Assembly (NCBI GenBank): GCA_031263725.1
Contig: JAISFF010000007.1
Span: 1-64,000, forward strand
Source: Lysobacteraceae bacterium
Lineage (GTDB): Bacteria > Pseudomonadota > Gammaproteobacteria > Xanthomonadales > Xanthomonadaceae
Length of the DNA stretch: 64,000 nt
Reading direction: 5' to 3'
Below, one piece after another: positions 27,537 through 36,996 of this stretch. Numbering within the stretch: position 1 is the first letter of the stretch; the number at the start of each line of letters is the position of its first letter. The position numbers and the translations under genes were made by a program. The notes beneath the pieces were generated by a model. That model did no database searches and was not told the origin of the DNA. It saw nothing but the letters and a program-made list of their open reading frames with translations.

Positions 27537-28661
27537 ATGACCCGTATTATCGAGTTCCTGATTGCCTTGGCGATCGTGGCCGTGTTGTTCCTGATCATCG
27601 GAGTGGCCCTGCCTTCGCATCGGCATCTGTCCGAGAGCGTGGAAACCAACCGCAAGCTGACCATCGTCTATGACACGGTGAACAGCTTCCGCAGGTTCAA
27701 GGACTGGAACCCGCTGGTACTGCACGACCCGGCCCTGACCAATGCGCTGAAACTGTCGGGTGCGGAAGAAGGCGTCGGCGCGCGCATGGACTACGACTCG
27801 AGCAAGGGCGACATCGGACAGGGCCACTGGGAGATCAGCGAGAGCGTCCCCAACAAGCAGGTGACCTTCAGGGTGGAAAGCCCGTCGCGGGGCAAGAACA
27901 AGGTCGTCAACTTCCTGCTCGAACCCACCGGCAAGAACGGCCGCAACGTCAAGATCACCCAGACCTACGACGTGGACTACGGCTGGGACCTGGTCGGCCG
28001 CTATGCGGGCCTGTATGTCGGCGGCCCGGTCGGCGACGACATGAAGATGGGGCTGGGCCGGCTGGCGACGATGCTGACCTCGGTGCCGAACGTGGACTAT
28101 GCCGAACAGGACCTGGGCCTGGGCAAGATGGTGGTGACCGAGCTGCCGGCCGAAGACCTGCTGATCGTCAACGCCGGCAACATCGACCGTACCGAGGACG
28201 CGATCCGTACCTCGATCCGCAACAACCAGGAATGGATCAAGCGCGTCATGGACAGCAACGGCCTGGAAGCCGCCGGTCCGGTGCGTATCGTCACCACCGA
28301 TCTGGGCCAGGAGAAATACGCGTTCGATGTCGCCGTCCCGGTGCGCAAGAAGGCCGGTACCGCGCCTGCCGCCGCGGCGCCGGATCAGTCCGCGTCGGTC
28401 GCGGCGCAAGGCGAGCCGCTCAATCCGGCCATCCCGGCCGGTGCGCCGGTCGCCTACAAGCGTACCGAGGCCAGCCGTGCGGTAAGCGTACCGTTCACCG
28501 GCGACATGGGGGGACTGGAAACCGTCCGCAACATGCTGCGCGCATGGGCGGTGACGCGCGGCTACGAGCTCACCGAGCGTCCGTTCGATGCCTGGAAGAA
28601 CGGGGTCGACAAGGCGTTCAGTCCGGAAGGCGAGTTCGATGTCTACTGGCGCATCAAGTGA
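27537..28661 (+). CDS. Membrane-anchored SRPBCC/polyketide-cyclase-like protein
   Basis: This 374-residue protein has an N-terminal transmembrane segment (about 5-27), then an SRPBCC ligand-binding domain (about 35-185, RFKDWNPLVLHDP and an alternating beta sheet). A C-terminal half follows (about 190-374) that resembles GyrI-like effector-binding folds, with an Ala/Pro-rich insert near 275-310. The ATG at 27537 has GGAGA upstream. Such proteins bind hydrophobic small molecules; the ligand is unknown. A GyrI-type half next to a two-component system would fit a sensing role, which is inference. Confidence 0.7.
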   Translation: MTRIIEFLIALAIVAVLFLIIGVALPSHRHLSESVETNRKLTIVYDTVNSFRRFKDWNPLVLHDPALTNALKLSGAEEGVGARMDYDSSKGDIGQGHWEISESVPNKQVTFRVESPSRGKNKVVNFLLEPTGKNGRNVKITQTYDVDYGWDLVGRYAGLYVGGPVGDDMKMGLGRLATMLTSVPNVDYAEQDLGLGKMVVTELPAEDLLIVNAGNIDRTEDAIRTSIRNNQEWIKRVMDSNGLEAAGPVRIVTTDLGQEKYAFDVAVPVRKKAGTAPAAAAPDQSASVAAQGEPLNPAIPAGAPVAYKRTEASRAVSVPFTGDMGGLETVRNMLRAWAVTRGYELTERPFDAWKNGVDKAFSPEGEFDVYWRIK

Positions 28662-28712
28662 TCGCGATGTTCGCGGCCGGCGTTCCGCCCGGGCCGTGAA
28701 CGGGAATGTAGG

Positions 28713-28740
28713 AAAGCGCCGGCATCCGGCGCTTTTCTTT
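28713..28740 (+). terminator. Rho-independent terminator
   Basis: AAAGCGCCGG-CAT-CCGGCGCTTT makes a perfect 10-bp stem followed by TCTTTT. It ends the SRPBCC gene transcript. Confidence 0.88.
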
Positions 28741-28807
28741 TCCCGGTGACCTGCATAGGATCGGAGCATCGATCCGGCATGCTGAAAGAAACACAAGGGT
28801 AGGGCTC

Positions 28808-29185
28808 ATGCACGACTCGTCTTCCGCGCCGATACATCGCAAGCGTTCGCTGCTGGCCTGTTGCGGCGGAGTGATGCTCGCTTTTGCCATCGGCGTGTCG
28901 GCCTATGCGGCGCACGCCGCCGTGGGCGCGCATGCGCAATCGAACCTGCAGACCGCATCCCTGTATCTGTCCGGGCATGGCCTGGCGTTGGCGGCGCTGG
29001 CCCCGTTTTCGGTCCGGCAGCCGGCGCGTTGGGCGCTGGTTGCGATCCTGATCGGCACGTTGCTGTTTGCGGGCAGCCTGATCGGCGGTGCTCTGGCAGG
29101 CCTTCCGACCCGCTTGGCGCCGGTGGGCGGCATCACCATGATGGCTGGTTGGCTGTGGTGGGCGATCGATGCCTTGAGGCGCTGA
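28808..29185 (+). CDS. DUF423 family membrane protein
   Basis: This 125-residue protein has about four hydrophobic helices. The family pattern is visible: a Gly/Ala-rich first helix, then AHAQSNLQTASLYLSGHGLA, and a late segment GALAGLPTRLAPVGGITMMAGW. It is an inner-membrane protein of unknown function. It ends 4 bases before the DNA glycosylase gene, so the two are probably co-transcribed. Confidence 0.85.
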   Translation: MHDSSSAPIHRKRSLLACCGGVMLAFAIGVSAYAAHAAVGAHAQSNLQTASLYLSGHGLALAALAPFSVRQPARWALVAILIGTLLFAGSLIGGALAGLPTRLAPVGGITMMAGWLWWAIDALRR

Positions 29186-29189
29186 AACG

Positions 29190-29864
29190 ATGGCACGGTA
29201 CGCGCGTGGATTCGATGTCGGAACGGCGAGGCGATACCTGTATCGCGCCGACCCTGAACTGGCCCGGTGGATGCAACGCCTGGGACCGTTGCCGGCTCCG
29301 GGAAGCTGGCGCAAGCCGTTCGATCCGGTGGATGCGCTGGCGCGTTCGATCCTGTTCCAGCAGTTGTCCGGCAAGGCTGCCGCGACCATCGTGGGACGGG
29401 TCGAGGCGGCGATCGGAAGCAGGCGGCTGCATGCCGATACGCTGGGCCGGCTGGACGATGCCGGACTGCGCGCCTGCGGTGTTTCCGGCAACAAGGTCCT
29501 GGCCCTGCGCGACCTGAGCCGCCGCGAGGTGGAAGGGCAAATTCCCACTTTGCGCCGCATGTCCTACCTGCATCACGACGACATCGTGACCGCGTTGACG
29601 CCGGTGCGCGGCATCGGCCGCTGGACGGTCGAGATGATGCTGATATTCCGTCTGGGCCGTCCGGATGTGTTGCCGGTGGACGATCTGGGCATCCGCAAGG
29701 GTGCTCAGGTGGTCGATGGGCTGGAGAATGCGCTGGCGCCCAGGGCACTGCAGGAACGCGGCGAACGTTGGGGACCCTACAGGACCTATGCAAGCATGTA
29801 CCTGTGGCGGATCGCCGACCTGGCCGCCGCGACGGATGCGCCGACGCCGCGCTCGCAGGAATGA
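29190..29864 (+). CDS. DNA-3-methyladenine glycosylase II (AlkA/HhH-GPD type)
   Basis: This 224-residue enzyme of the helix-hairpin-helix superfamily removes alkylated bases from DNA. The hairpin and Gly-rich turn are in LTPVRGIGRWTVEMML, and the catalytic aspartate lies in VLPVDDLGIRKG. DALARSILFQQLSGKAA is the N-terminal helical block. It lacks the extra N-terminal domain of E. coli AlkA, like many short bacterial forms. Confidence 0.88.
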   Translation: MARYARGFDVGTARRYLYRADPELARWMQRLGPLPAPGSWRKPFDPVDALARSILFQQLSGKAAATIVGRVEAAIGSRRLHADTLGRLDDAGLRACGVSGNKVLALRDLSRREVEGQIPTLRRMSYLHHDDIVTALTPVRGIGRWTVEMMLIFRLGRPDVLPVDDLGIRKGAQVVDGLENALAPRALQERGERWGPYRTYASMYLWRIADLAAATDAPTPRSQE

Positions 29865-30002
29865 CCGGCGGGTTCATCCGCGCCGTTTTGGGATGACATG
29901 CAGTGTTTTCACCGTCAGGTGCCGGAAATGTGCCTGAATCGGTTGTGATGACGGCAGATATATAGATAATCCCAACTCCGCTCCGTTTCAGGGTATGCCG
30001 GC

Positions 30003-30539
30003 ATGGCTATCGAAAAAGCGCAGAAATTCAGTCTTCCCTTGATCCTGATCCACTGGTTGACCTTGCTGCTGTTCATTGGCGTCTATGCCTGCATCGAGCT
30101 GCGCGGCATGGTCGGCTACGGGTTGCGCGATACGATGAAGCAGTGGCATTTCGTATTCGGTGTTTCGATCTTGGTGCTCACGCTGATCCGCATCGTGGCG
30201 CGTTTCGCCAGCAAGATTCCCGCCATCCAGCCGAAGCCGCCGGCATGGCAGATGGCGACAGCCCACACGATGGAGTTCGCGCTGTACGTCTTCATGCTGG
30301 CGATGCCCGTGCTGGGCTATCTGGCCGTCAATGCCTATGGCCATCCGGTTTCCGTATTCGGCGCCAACCTGCCGGTGTTGGTCGGCGCCAACGAGGCATT
30401 GGGCGAAAAACTGATGGGCGTGCATGGCACCATCGCCAACATCGGCTATGTACTGATTGCCGTCCATGCCGGCGCGGCGTTGTATCACCATTATTTCGTA
30501 CGCGACAACGCGTTGCGGCAGATGTTGCCGTACGGCTGA
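30003..30539 (+). CDS. Cytochrome b561
   Basis: This 178-residue membrane protein has four transmembrane helices. Haem-ligand histidines are placed as in the CybB family: LILIHWLTLL near residue 17, MKQWHFVFGV, and two late ones in LMGVHGTIANIG and AVHAGAALYHH. It moves electrons between quinol and periplasmic acceptors; in E. coli CybB is a superoxide:ubiquinone oxidoreductase. It is free-standing, followed by a bidirectional terminator. Confidence 0.9.
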   Translation: MAIEKAQKFSLPLILIHWLTLLLFIGVYACIELRGMVGYGLRDTMKQWHFVFGVSILVLTLIRIVARFASKIPAIQPKPPAWQMATAHTMEFALYVFMLAMPVLGYLAVNAYGHPVSVFGANLPVLVGANEALGEKLMGVHGTIANIGYVLIAVHAGAALYHHYFVRDNALRQMLPYG

Positions 30540-30565
30540 GCCGGTATGTTCCAGGCGATTCAGGG

Positions 30566-30591
30566 CACGGCCGCGGGAAAGCGGCCGTGTT
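30566..30591. terminator. Bidirectional terminator after cytochrome b561
   Basis: CACGGCCGC / GCGGCCGTG form a 9-bp stem around GGGAAA, followed by TTTC. It separates two convergent genes. Confidence 0.75.
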
Positions 30592-31410
30592 TCATTGCGC
30601 GGTCTCGTGATGCCAATGCCACGGCTCGTAAACGACGCCATGCGGGTTGTCGCGGGGAAAGCTCATGCGGAATCCGTGTCCGTCGGCATTGCGTTGCAGC
30701 CATGCGAACGCGGCGGTGGTCTCGAAGGATTCGTCGACCGGCGGCTCGCCTGGAGCGCTGATGTCCAGCGCATTGCCGGTGTGGTGTTCGCTGAATCCGG
30801 GGGCGGCGTTGACCTTGAGAATCCCGTCGACGATCTGTCCGCGCGACCGCTTGCGTTCGAAGATCGCCGCCTGATAGGCATGGCTGCGATAACCGGAAAT
30901 GGCTTCCAGCGCGATTCCGTCATCCGATGCCGCGTGCCGCATATGCGACCAGGCACGCGCGGCGGCGGCGGTGAGCCAGAGCGGCCGCCGATAGCGGTCA
31001 TGGCCGGCGAACATCAGCCATTGCGGTTCCGCATGAAGCGGCAGGCCGGTTCTTGCCATATATGCGGAAGCCTCGATGCCGAGGGCATCCAGCCGCTGCC
31101 GCAGATGCCGGATCGGCAGATCATCGGCATCCTGTCCGTGGGCGAGATGCCGGAGCAGTGCCGCCATGTTGTCCAGGCGATCCAGTGCTTCGTCGATGCC
31201 GGGTTCCCTGGCCAAGCGAGTGACCAGCGGCATCAGGTTCTGTTCCGCACCGATGACGGCGGCGAGATAGCGCCCGTCTCTCTTGCGCCGCAGCAGCCAA
31301 TCGGCCCGCGACAGTATCCGCGCATCCGCATTGCTTCTGGCCCGCCGCAGTGAGGCGGGCCAGAGTTCGATATCGGTGGTGTTGATGAGGTAGCGCGGCG
31401 CGGGTTTCAT
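30592..31410 (-). CDS. VanY/M15-family D-alanyl-D-alanine carboxypeptidase-like protein
   Basis: This 272-residue protein has a C-terminal M15B peptidase domain. ISGYRSHAYQ carries the substrate Arg, the zinc ligands are the His and Asp in EHHTGNALDI, and the EPWHWHHE block supplies the catalytic Glu and third His. The N-terminal 130 residues are helical, and no clear signal peptide is visible from the chosen ATG at 31410. Longer starts up to 31518 do not supply one either, so location is uncertain. The predicted role is trimming peptidoglycan stem peptides. Confidence 0.8.
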   Translation of the reverse strand: MKPAPRYLINTTDIELWPASLRRARSNADARILSRADWLLRRKRDGRYLAAVIGAEQNLMPLVTRLAREPGIDEALDRLDNMAALLRHLAHGQDADDLPIRHLRQRLDALGIEASAYMARTGLPLHAEPQWLMFAGHDRYRRPLWLTAAAARAWSHMRHAASDDGIALEAISGYRSHAYQAAIFERKRSRGQIVDGILKVNAAPGFSEHHTGNALDISAPGEPPVDESFETTAAFAWLQRNADGHGFRMSFPRDNPHGVVYEPWHWHHETAQ

Positions 31411-31742
31411 GGAGGCCGAGTATGACGCAAACAACCGCGTGACCGGAATCGATCGCCATGCCATCGACGATGGCGTTCCGGACACGGTACATCCGCCGGT
31501 TGCCGCCATGAGCGGCATCCCGGTCGGTTCGATAACGGCGGATGGCGCATCCGTTCAGCCGGCCGCGACTACCGGGCCGGCCTGCGGGGAAACGGCGGAG
31601 ATGGCGGATATGTCAGGCTGAAGGCATGATCGGCGCGTGGTTTTTCATTGTCATATTGGGCTGCGCGCATCGTCATGAGACTGACATATTCACGGTTGCG
31701 TTCACGTTGCGATGGCCGGAAGGCGCGTGTTGGCGGCTGCGG

Positions 31743-31773
31743 TTGTCATAAAACCGTCACGAAGCGATATAAC
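31743..31773 (+). promoter_or_regulatory. Pho box and -10 of the pst-pho operon
   Basis: TTGTCAT-AAAA-CCGTCAC (31743-31760) is a close match to the PhoB consensus CTGTCAT-AAAA-CTGTCAT. It is followed by TATAAC at 31768-31773. It lies 37 bases before pstS. The phosphate-starvation regulator encoded in the same operon would thus activate its own operon. The rest of the 400-base gap from 31411 to 31809 holds nothing else recognisable. Confidence 0.85.
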
Positions 31774-31809
31774 AATGGCGCCGATGAATATCTGTCGAAA
31801 TCCATATCG

Positions 31810-32883
31810 ATGATCTGGCGGGTTGCCTGTCTGGCGACAGTCCTCGGCTTTCTGGCGGTCGGAACGCTGCATGCGACCGGGGTCCGGACACTCACCGGCG
31901 TCGGCGCGTCGTTTCCGGCTCCGATCTATGCCCGGTGGGCCGATCTCTATTACCGCCAGACCGGGAATCGCATCAACTACCAGTCCCTGGGTTCGAACGC
32001 GGGAATCCAGCAGGCCAGGATCGGGACGGTGGACTTCGCAGGTTCCGACATGCCGCTGGCGGAAAACGATCTGCGACAGGAAGGCATGATCCAGTTTCCC
32101 GTATTGATCGGTGGCGTGGTGCCGGTGGTGAACATTCAGGGCGTCGCTTCGGGACGGTTGCAACTGGATGGCGAAACGCTGGCCGGCATCTATCTGGGCC
32201 GGATCCGGAATTGGAACGATCCGGCCATTGTTCGCCTCAATCCGGAGGTGCGTTTGCCGGACGCGCCGATCATGGCGATCCGCCGCGCCGATGGCGCCGG
32301 GGCGACTTTTGCCTTCACCGATTATCTGTCGCGCAGCAGTCCGGCCTGGCGCGACCAGATCGGCGCCGGTCCGGCGGTGCGCTGGTCGGTGGGAGCGGCA
32401 GGCAAGGGCAACGAAGGCGTGGCGGCATTCGTGCAGAGACTGCCGGACAGCATCGGCTACGTCGAATACAGCTATGCCTTGCAGAACCATATGACGATGG
32501 TGGCCCTGCGCGGCCAGACCGGCGCGAGAATCGAGCCGGAGGCGGAGAACTTCCTTGCCGCACTGGAAAGGATGCAATGGTCGCCGCGATTCGTTCCGAT
32601 GACGGATCCGGCGATCGCTGGCACGGCCGCTGACCGCGCCTGGCCGATCATGACGGCGACCTTCGTATTGGTGCGCTCGCGGGCGACGGATCCGGCGAAA
32701 ACGGACGCAGTGCAACGCTTTTTCGGCTGGGCGTATACGCACGGCGACGCCGTGGCGCGGGACCTGGGCTATTTCCCGATCCCGGCGCGATTGAAAGCCC
32801 GGATCCGCGCTTCCTGGCGCGAAGCGGGCGCTTCCGATTGCATGCGGGCTGCCACTGCGGGTCGGGAGCCGAAGGACATATGA
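31810..32883 (+). CDS. pstS: Phosphate ABC transporter, substrate-binding protein
   Basis: This 357-residue periplasmic protein has a signal peptide (hydrophobic core [13 protein letters not shown]). The family signature [15 protein letters not shown] is followed by [20 protein letters not shown] and [11 protein letters not shown], the phosphate-contacting loops. It captures phosphate for PstCA. The ATG at 31810 gives the best signal peptide; earlier in-frame starts run through the Pho box. Translation is coupled to pstC by an ATGA overlap. Confidence 0.94.
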   Translation: MIWRVACLATVLGFLAVGTLHATGVRTLTGVGASFPAPIYARWADLYYRQTGNRINYQSLGSNAGIQQARIGTVDFAGSDMPLAENDLRQEGMIQFPVLIGGVVPVVNIQGVASGRLQLDGETLAGIYLGRIRNWNDPAIVRLNPEVRLPDAPIMAIRRADGAGATFAFTDYLSRSSPAWRDQIGAGPAVRWSVGAAGKGNEGVAAFVQRLPDSIGYVEYSYALQNHMTMVALRGQTGARIEPEAENFLAALERMQWSPRFVPMTDPAIAGTAADRAWPIMTATFVLVRSRATDPAKTDAVQRFFGWAYTHGDAVARDLGYFPIPARLKARIRASWREAGASDCMRAATAGREPKDI

Positions 32884-33860
32884 CCGGTATGCGCACTCAT
32901 GCGGCGCAGGCGCGGATGCGGCATATCCGCGCGCGGCGGATCGATGCCCTGTTTTCGTGGTTGGTGCACGCCTGCGCATTGCTGGTGGTGCTGATGCCGG
33001 CCGGAATCGTGGTTTCGCTGTTCGCGGGCGCGATGCCGGCCATCCGCGAGTTCGGCCCATCCTTTCTGTGGCATGGCGATTGGGACCCGTTGCATGGCCG
33101 CTACGGCGCCTTGCCGATGATCTATGGAACCGTGGCCAGCGCGGCGATCGCCTTGCTGCTGGCGGTTCCGGTGAGTTTCGGCATCGCGCTGTTTGTGACG
33201 GAATTGGCGCCACGCTGGTTGAAGCGCCCGTTGACCACGGCGATGGAACTGCTCGCGGCGATTCCGTCCATCGTCTACGGCATGTGGGGGCTGCTGGTAT
33301 TCAGCCCGATCCTGGCGCGCTACGTGCAGCAACCCTTGCAGGCCAGCCTGGGCGATGTGCCCTATGTCGGCGCTCTGTTCGCGGGGCCGCTGGTGGGCAT
33401 CGGCATCCTGTCGGCTGGCGTGATCCTTTCGATCATGGTGATTCCGTTCATCGCTTCGGTGATGTGCGAGGTCTTCGATGCTACGCCGGCGATGCTCAAG
33501 GAGTCCGCGTACGGCATGGGCGCGACGACCTGGGAAGTGGTCGTGAAGGTCGTGCTTCCCTATACCAGAAACGGCGTTCTCGGCGGCATCATGCTGGGGT
33601 TGGGACGTGCCTTGGGCGAAACCATGGCGGTCACCTTCGTCATCGGCAACATGAATCCGGGCGGGTCGGTGTCCCTGTTCGACGCAGCGAACAGCATCAC
33701 CTCGATGCTGGCGAACGAATTCGCCGAGGCGGGCAGCGGTCTGCATCAGGCCTCGGTGATCTATCTTGGTCTGGTGCTGTTCCTGATCGCGTTCGTGGTG
33801 CTGTCGCTGTCACGGCTGATGCTGCGGCGGATGCGGCGACCGCAGGGGAGCGGCGCATGA
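32880..33860 (+). CDS. pstC: Phosphate ABC transporter permease PstC
   Basis: This 326-residue permease has about six transmembrane helices and the binding-protein-dependent transport EAA-type loop ([20 protein letters not shown]). [19 protein letters not shown] marks the PstC periplasmic entry region. The start at 32880 overlaps the pstS stop. It pairs with PstA to form the channel. Confidence 0.95.
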   Translation: MTGMRTHAAQARMRHIRARRIDALFSWLVHACALLVVLMPAGIVVSLFAGAMPAIREFGPSFLWHGDWDPLHGRYGALPMIYGTVASAAIALLLAVPVSFGIALFVTELAPRWLKRPLTTAMELLAAIPSIVYGMWGLLVFSPILARYVQQPLQASLGDVPYVGALFAGPLVGIGILSAGVILSIMVIPFIASVMCEVFDATPAMLKESAYGMGATTWEVVVKVVLPYTRNGVLGGIMLGLGRALGETMAVTFVIGNMNPGGSVSLFDAANSITSMLANEFAEAGSGLHQASVIYLGLVLFLIAFVVLSLSRLMLRRMRRPQGSGA

Positions 33861-34738
33861 GCATGGACCGACGCCCCTACGTGGCACATGCCGCGCGCAG
33901 CCGCCGGTATCGCAACCGGCGCTGCATCAATCGCTGCGCCTTCGCGTTCGCGACGCTGGCGACGCTTTTGGGAATGTTCTGGCTGAGCTGGATCCTGCTG
34001 GATACGGCGATCCTGGGAGCTTCCGGTCTGTTCCAGGCCAGCACCTATTCCGAGATGACGCCGGCGGCGAACATGACGGGCGGCGGTCTGGCCAATGCCA
34101 TCGCCGGTTCGCTGGTCATGGTATTGCTGGCGACCCTGCTGGGTACGCCGGTGGGGGCCTTGACCGGCGTCTATCTGAGCGAATACGGTCGCCGCCGCCA
34201 TCTGGCGGCGGTCACGCGCTTCGTCAACGATATTCTGCTGTCGGCTCCCTCGATCATCATCGGACTGTTCGTCTACGCCATGCTGGTGGTTCCGTTCGGT
34301 GGATTCTCCGGTTGGGCCGGCGCGGTGGCATTGGCGCTGATCGTGATTCCGGTGGTGGTCAAGACCACCGAGAACATGCTGCGACTGGTGCCGGATCCGT
34401 TGCGCGAAGCGGCTTACGCCTTGGGCGCGAGCAAGTGGAAGGTCGTGACGGTGATCGTGGCGCGCGCGGCCCGGGCCGGCGTGGCGACCGGCGTGCTGCT
34501 GGCGCTGGCGCGGATTTCCGGAGAGACCGCGCCATTGCTGTTCACGGCCTTGTCCAACCAGTTCTGGAACCTGGATCCGACGCAGCCGATGGCCAGCCTG
34601 CCGGTGACCATTTTCAAATTCGCGATGAGTCCGTTCCGCAACTGGCAGCAACTGGCGTGGAGCGGAGTGCTGATCATTACGATAGGGATACTGGTGTTGA
34701 ACATCGCCACGCGCTGGATCATGCGGAGAAGGGCATGA
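33857..34738 (+). CDS. pstA: Phosphate ABC transporter permease PstA
   Basis: This 293-residue inner-membrane permease has a basic N-terminus ([11 protein letters not shown]) and six hydrophobic segments. The coupling loop reads [19 protein letters not shown], and [15 protein letters not shown] is a family block. It overlaps pstC and pstB by ATGA at each end. Confidence 0.95.
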   Translation: MSMDRRPYVAHAARSRRYRNRRCINRCAFAFATLATLLGMFWLSWILLDTAILGASGLFQASTYSEMTPAANMTGGGLANAIAGSLVMVLLATLLGTPVGALTGVYLSEYGRRRHLAAVTRFVNDILLSAPSIIIGLFVYAMLVVPFGGFSGWAGAVALALIVIPVVVKTTENMLRLVPDPLREAAYALGASKWKVVTVIVARAARAGVATGVLLALARISGETAPLLFTALSNQFWNLDPTQPMASLPVTIFKFAMSPFRNWQQLAWSGVLIITIGILVLNIATRWIMRRRA

Positions 34739-35529
34739 ACGCAATGAGGACGCCCGGATCGGGCGACGGAACCATCCCGGCCAAGATCGAACTGCGCGAC
34801 CTGAATTTCCATTACGGCGAATTCCATGCGATCCGCAATGTGAACATGGATATTCCCGGGAATCGCGTGACCGCTTTCATCGGTCCGTCCGGTTGCGGCA
34901 AATCGACCCTGCTGCGCACGTTCAACCGCATGTTCGAACTGTACCCGGGACAATGCGCCAGCGGCCGGATACTGGTCGATGGCGAGGACATCCTGAACTC
35001 GCGCGAGGACGTGACCTTGATACGCGCCCGGATCGGCATGGTGTTCCAGAAGCCGACCCCGTTCCCGATGTCCATCTACGACAACATCGCTTTCGGCATC
35101 CGCTTGTTCGAAAGCCCGCCGGATACGGAGCTGGACGACCGGGTCGAGTGGGCATTGCGCAAGGCGGCGTTGTGGGACGAGGTCCGCGACAGGCTGGAGC
35201 GGAGCGGCACGGCGTTGTCCGACGGCCAGCAACAGCGGCTTTGCATCGCCCGCAGCATCGCGGCGCGGCCCGAGATCCTGCTGCTGGACGAACCGTGCTC
35301 GGCGCTGGACCCGGTTTCGACCGCGAAGATCGAGGAACTGATCCACGAACTGAAGAACGAGTACACGCTGGCCATGGTGACCCACAACATGCAGCAGGCG
35401 GCGCGTTGTTCGGACTACACGGCCTACATGTACGCCGGCGAGGTGATCGAGTTCGACCGTACCGAACAGATATTCTTCCGCCCGGCGAAACAGGAAACCG
35501 AAGACTACATCACCGGCCGTTTCGGCTGA
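34735..35529 (+). CDS. pstB: Phosphate ABC transporter ATPase PstB
   Basis: This 264-residue ATPase powers PstCA. Walker [10 protein letters not shown] is at 50-58, the Q-loop is in [12 protein letters not shown], Walker B is LLLDEP, and the H-loop is AMVTHNM. The ABC signature reads LSDGQQQRL where most PstB proteins have LSGGQQQRL; Asp at this position is seen in some ABC proteins and is not necessarily inactivating. It also takes part in the PhoU-PhoR signalling complex. Confidence 0.95.
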   Translation: MNAMRTPGSGDGTIPAKIELRDLNFHYGEFHAIRNVNMDIPGNRVTAFIGPSGCGKSTLLRTFNRMFELYPGQCASGRILVDGEDILNSREDVTLIRARIGMVFQKPTPFPMSIYDNIAFGIRLFESPPDTELDDRVEWALRKAALWDEVRDRLERSGTALSDGQQQRLCIARSIAARPEILLLDEPCSALDPVSTAKIEELIHELKNEYTLAMVTHNMQQAARCSDYTAYMYAGEVIEFDRTEQIFFRPAKQETEDYITGRFG

Positions 35530-35566
35530 GCTGCATCCACGGGGAACCGGAATCCGGCGCGACACG

Positions 35567-36265
35567 ATGAGCAACCATATTTCCACGCAATTCGATACCG
35601 AACTGAACTCCGTCTCCAGCCGGATCATGGAGCTGGGGGGGCTTGTGGAGACCCAGATCGCGGTGGCGATAGATGCGCTGGCCGGCTTCGACAACGAACA
35701 GGCCGATGCGGTGCTGGACATGGAGCGCCGGGTCAACCGCATGGAAGTCGAGATCGATCACGCGCTGACCACGGTCATCGCCCGCCGCCAGCCGACGGCG
35801 CGCGACCTGCGCCTGCTGATCGCCATCTCCAAGACCACGACCAATCTGGAACGGGTAGGGGACGAGGCCAGCAAGATCGCGCGCATGGTCAAGTCGATCG
35901 CGCTGCGGGGCGCGCCCCGCGCGCTGCCTTCGTTCGAGCTGAAGATCGCCGCTGGGCTGGCCGCGCGGCTGATCCGGCGCGCGCTGGATGCGTTCGCTCG
36001 GCTGGATGTCGACGCCGCTGTGGGCATATTGCGCGAGGACAGCCAGATCGACGCGGAATTCGCCGGGTTCCTGCGCAAGCTGGTCACCTACATGATGGAA
36101 GATCCCAGGACGATTTCCGCCAGTCTGGATCTGCTGTTCGTCGCCAAGGCGCTGGAGCGCATCGGCGACCATGCCACCAACATCGCCGAGTTCATCATCT
36201 ACATCGTCAAGGGCGCCGATGTGCGTCATACGCGCCTGGACGAAATCGAATCGACCCTCTACTGA
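35567..36265 (+). CDS. phoU: Phosphate signalling regulator PhoU
   Basis: This 232-residue protein consists of two PhoU helical bundles. Conserved metal-binding acidic segments are visible (NLERVGDEASKIA and ALERIGDHATNIAEF). It links the Pst transporter to PhoR and restrains the Pho response when phosphate is plentiful. It ends one base before the phoB ATG. Confidence 0.95.
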   Translation: MSNHISTQFDTELNSVSSRIMELGGLVETQIAVAIDALAGFDNEQADAVLDMERRVNRMEVEIDHALTTVIARRQPTARDLRLLIAISKTTTNLERVGDEASKIARMVKSIALRGAPRALPSFELKIAAGLAARLIRRALDAFARLDVDAAVGILREDSQIDAEFAGFLRKLVTYMMEDPRTISASLDLLFVAKALERIGDHATNIAEFIIYIVKGADVRHTRLDEIESTLY

Positions 36266-36266
36266 C

Positions 36267-36974
36267 ATGTCCGCACGCATACTCATCGTTGAAGACGAAC
36301 CGGCCATCGCCGAACTGATCGCGGTCAACCTGCGGCACGCGGGTTTCGACCACGTCGTGGCCGGCGACGCGGAAACCGCGCAACTGGAGATAGACCGGCA
36401 ATTGCCCGATCTGGTCCTGCTGGACTGGATGCTGCCCGGCGCGAGCGGGTTGTCGATCGCCAAGCGCTGGCGCGCCAGCGAACGCACCCGGCAGTTGCCG
36501 ATCATCATGTTGACGGCGCGCGGCGACGAATCCGACCGGGTCATGGGCCTGGACGCGGGCGCCGACGATTACATCGTCAAGCCGTTCTCGATGCAGGAAA
36601 TGATGGCGAGGGTCCGCGCGCTGCTGCGCCGCCAGCGGCCGGAGAAATCGCAGGATGCGGTGACCGTCGCCGGCCTGAAGCTGGACCCGTCCGCGTACGA
36701 AGTGAGCGCGGAGGGCGAAGTGGTCCGCATGGGGCCGACTGAATTCAGGTTGCTGCATTATCTGATGCGCCATCCGGACCGCGTGCATCGGCGCAGCCAG
36801 TTGCTCGACAAGGTCTGGGGCGATCATGTCTTCATCGAGGAACGCACGGTGGACGTGCATATCAAGCGCTTGCGCGAAAGCCTGTCCGGTGTCGGCTGCG
36901 CGCATCTGATCGAGACGGTGCGCGGCGCGGGCTACCGCTTGAATTCGCGCGCCCAGCCCTCGCCGCAAACATGA
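36267..36974 (+). CDS. phoB: Phosphate regulon response regulator PhoB
   Basis: This 235-residue OmpR-family regulator has a receiver domain (D53 in LVLLDWMLPG, Lys in DYIVKPFS) and a C-terminal winged helix (FRLLHYLMRHPDRVHRRSQ and ERTVDVHIKRLRES). It binds Pho boxes such as that at 31743. The ATG at 36267 is the family start. Confidence 0.95.
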   Translation: MSARILIVEDEPAIAELIAVNLRHAGFDHVVAGDAETAQLEIDRQLPDLVLLDWMLPGASGLSIAKRWRASERTRQLPIIMLTARGDESDRVMGLDAGADDYIVKPFSMQEMMARVRALLRRQRPEKSQDAVTVAGLKLDPSAYEVSAEGEVVRMGPTEFRLLHYLMRHPDRVHRRSQLLDKVWGDHVFIEERTVDVHIKRLRESLSGVGCAHLIETVRGAGYRLNSRAQPSPQT

Positions 36975-36996
36975 TCTGCTCCCAAAGGAAGCCAAG

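Noticed and set aside
30592..31518. Longer start (31518) for the VanY-like peptidase to supply a signal peptide
   Set aside because: The extra 36 residues contain no convincing signal peptide, and the ATG at 31410 is a better family fit.
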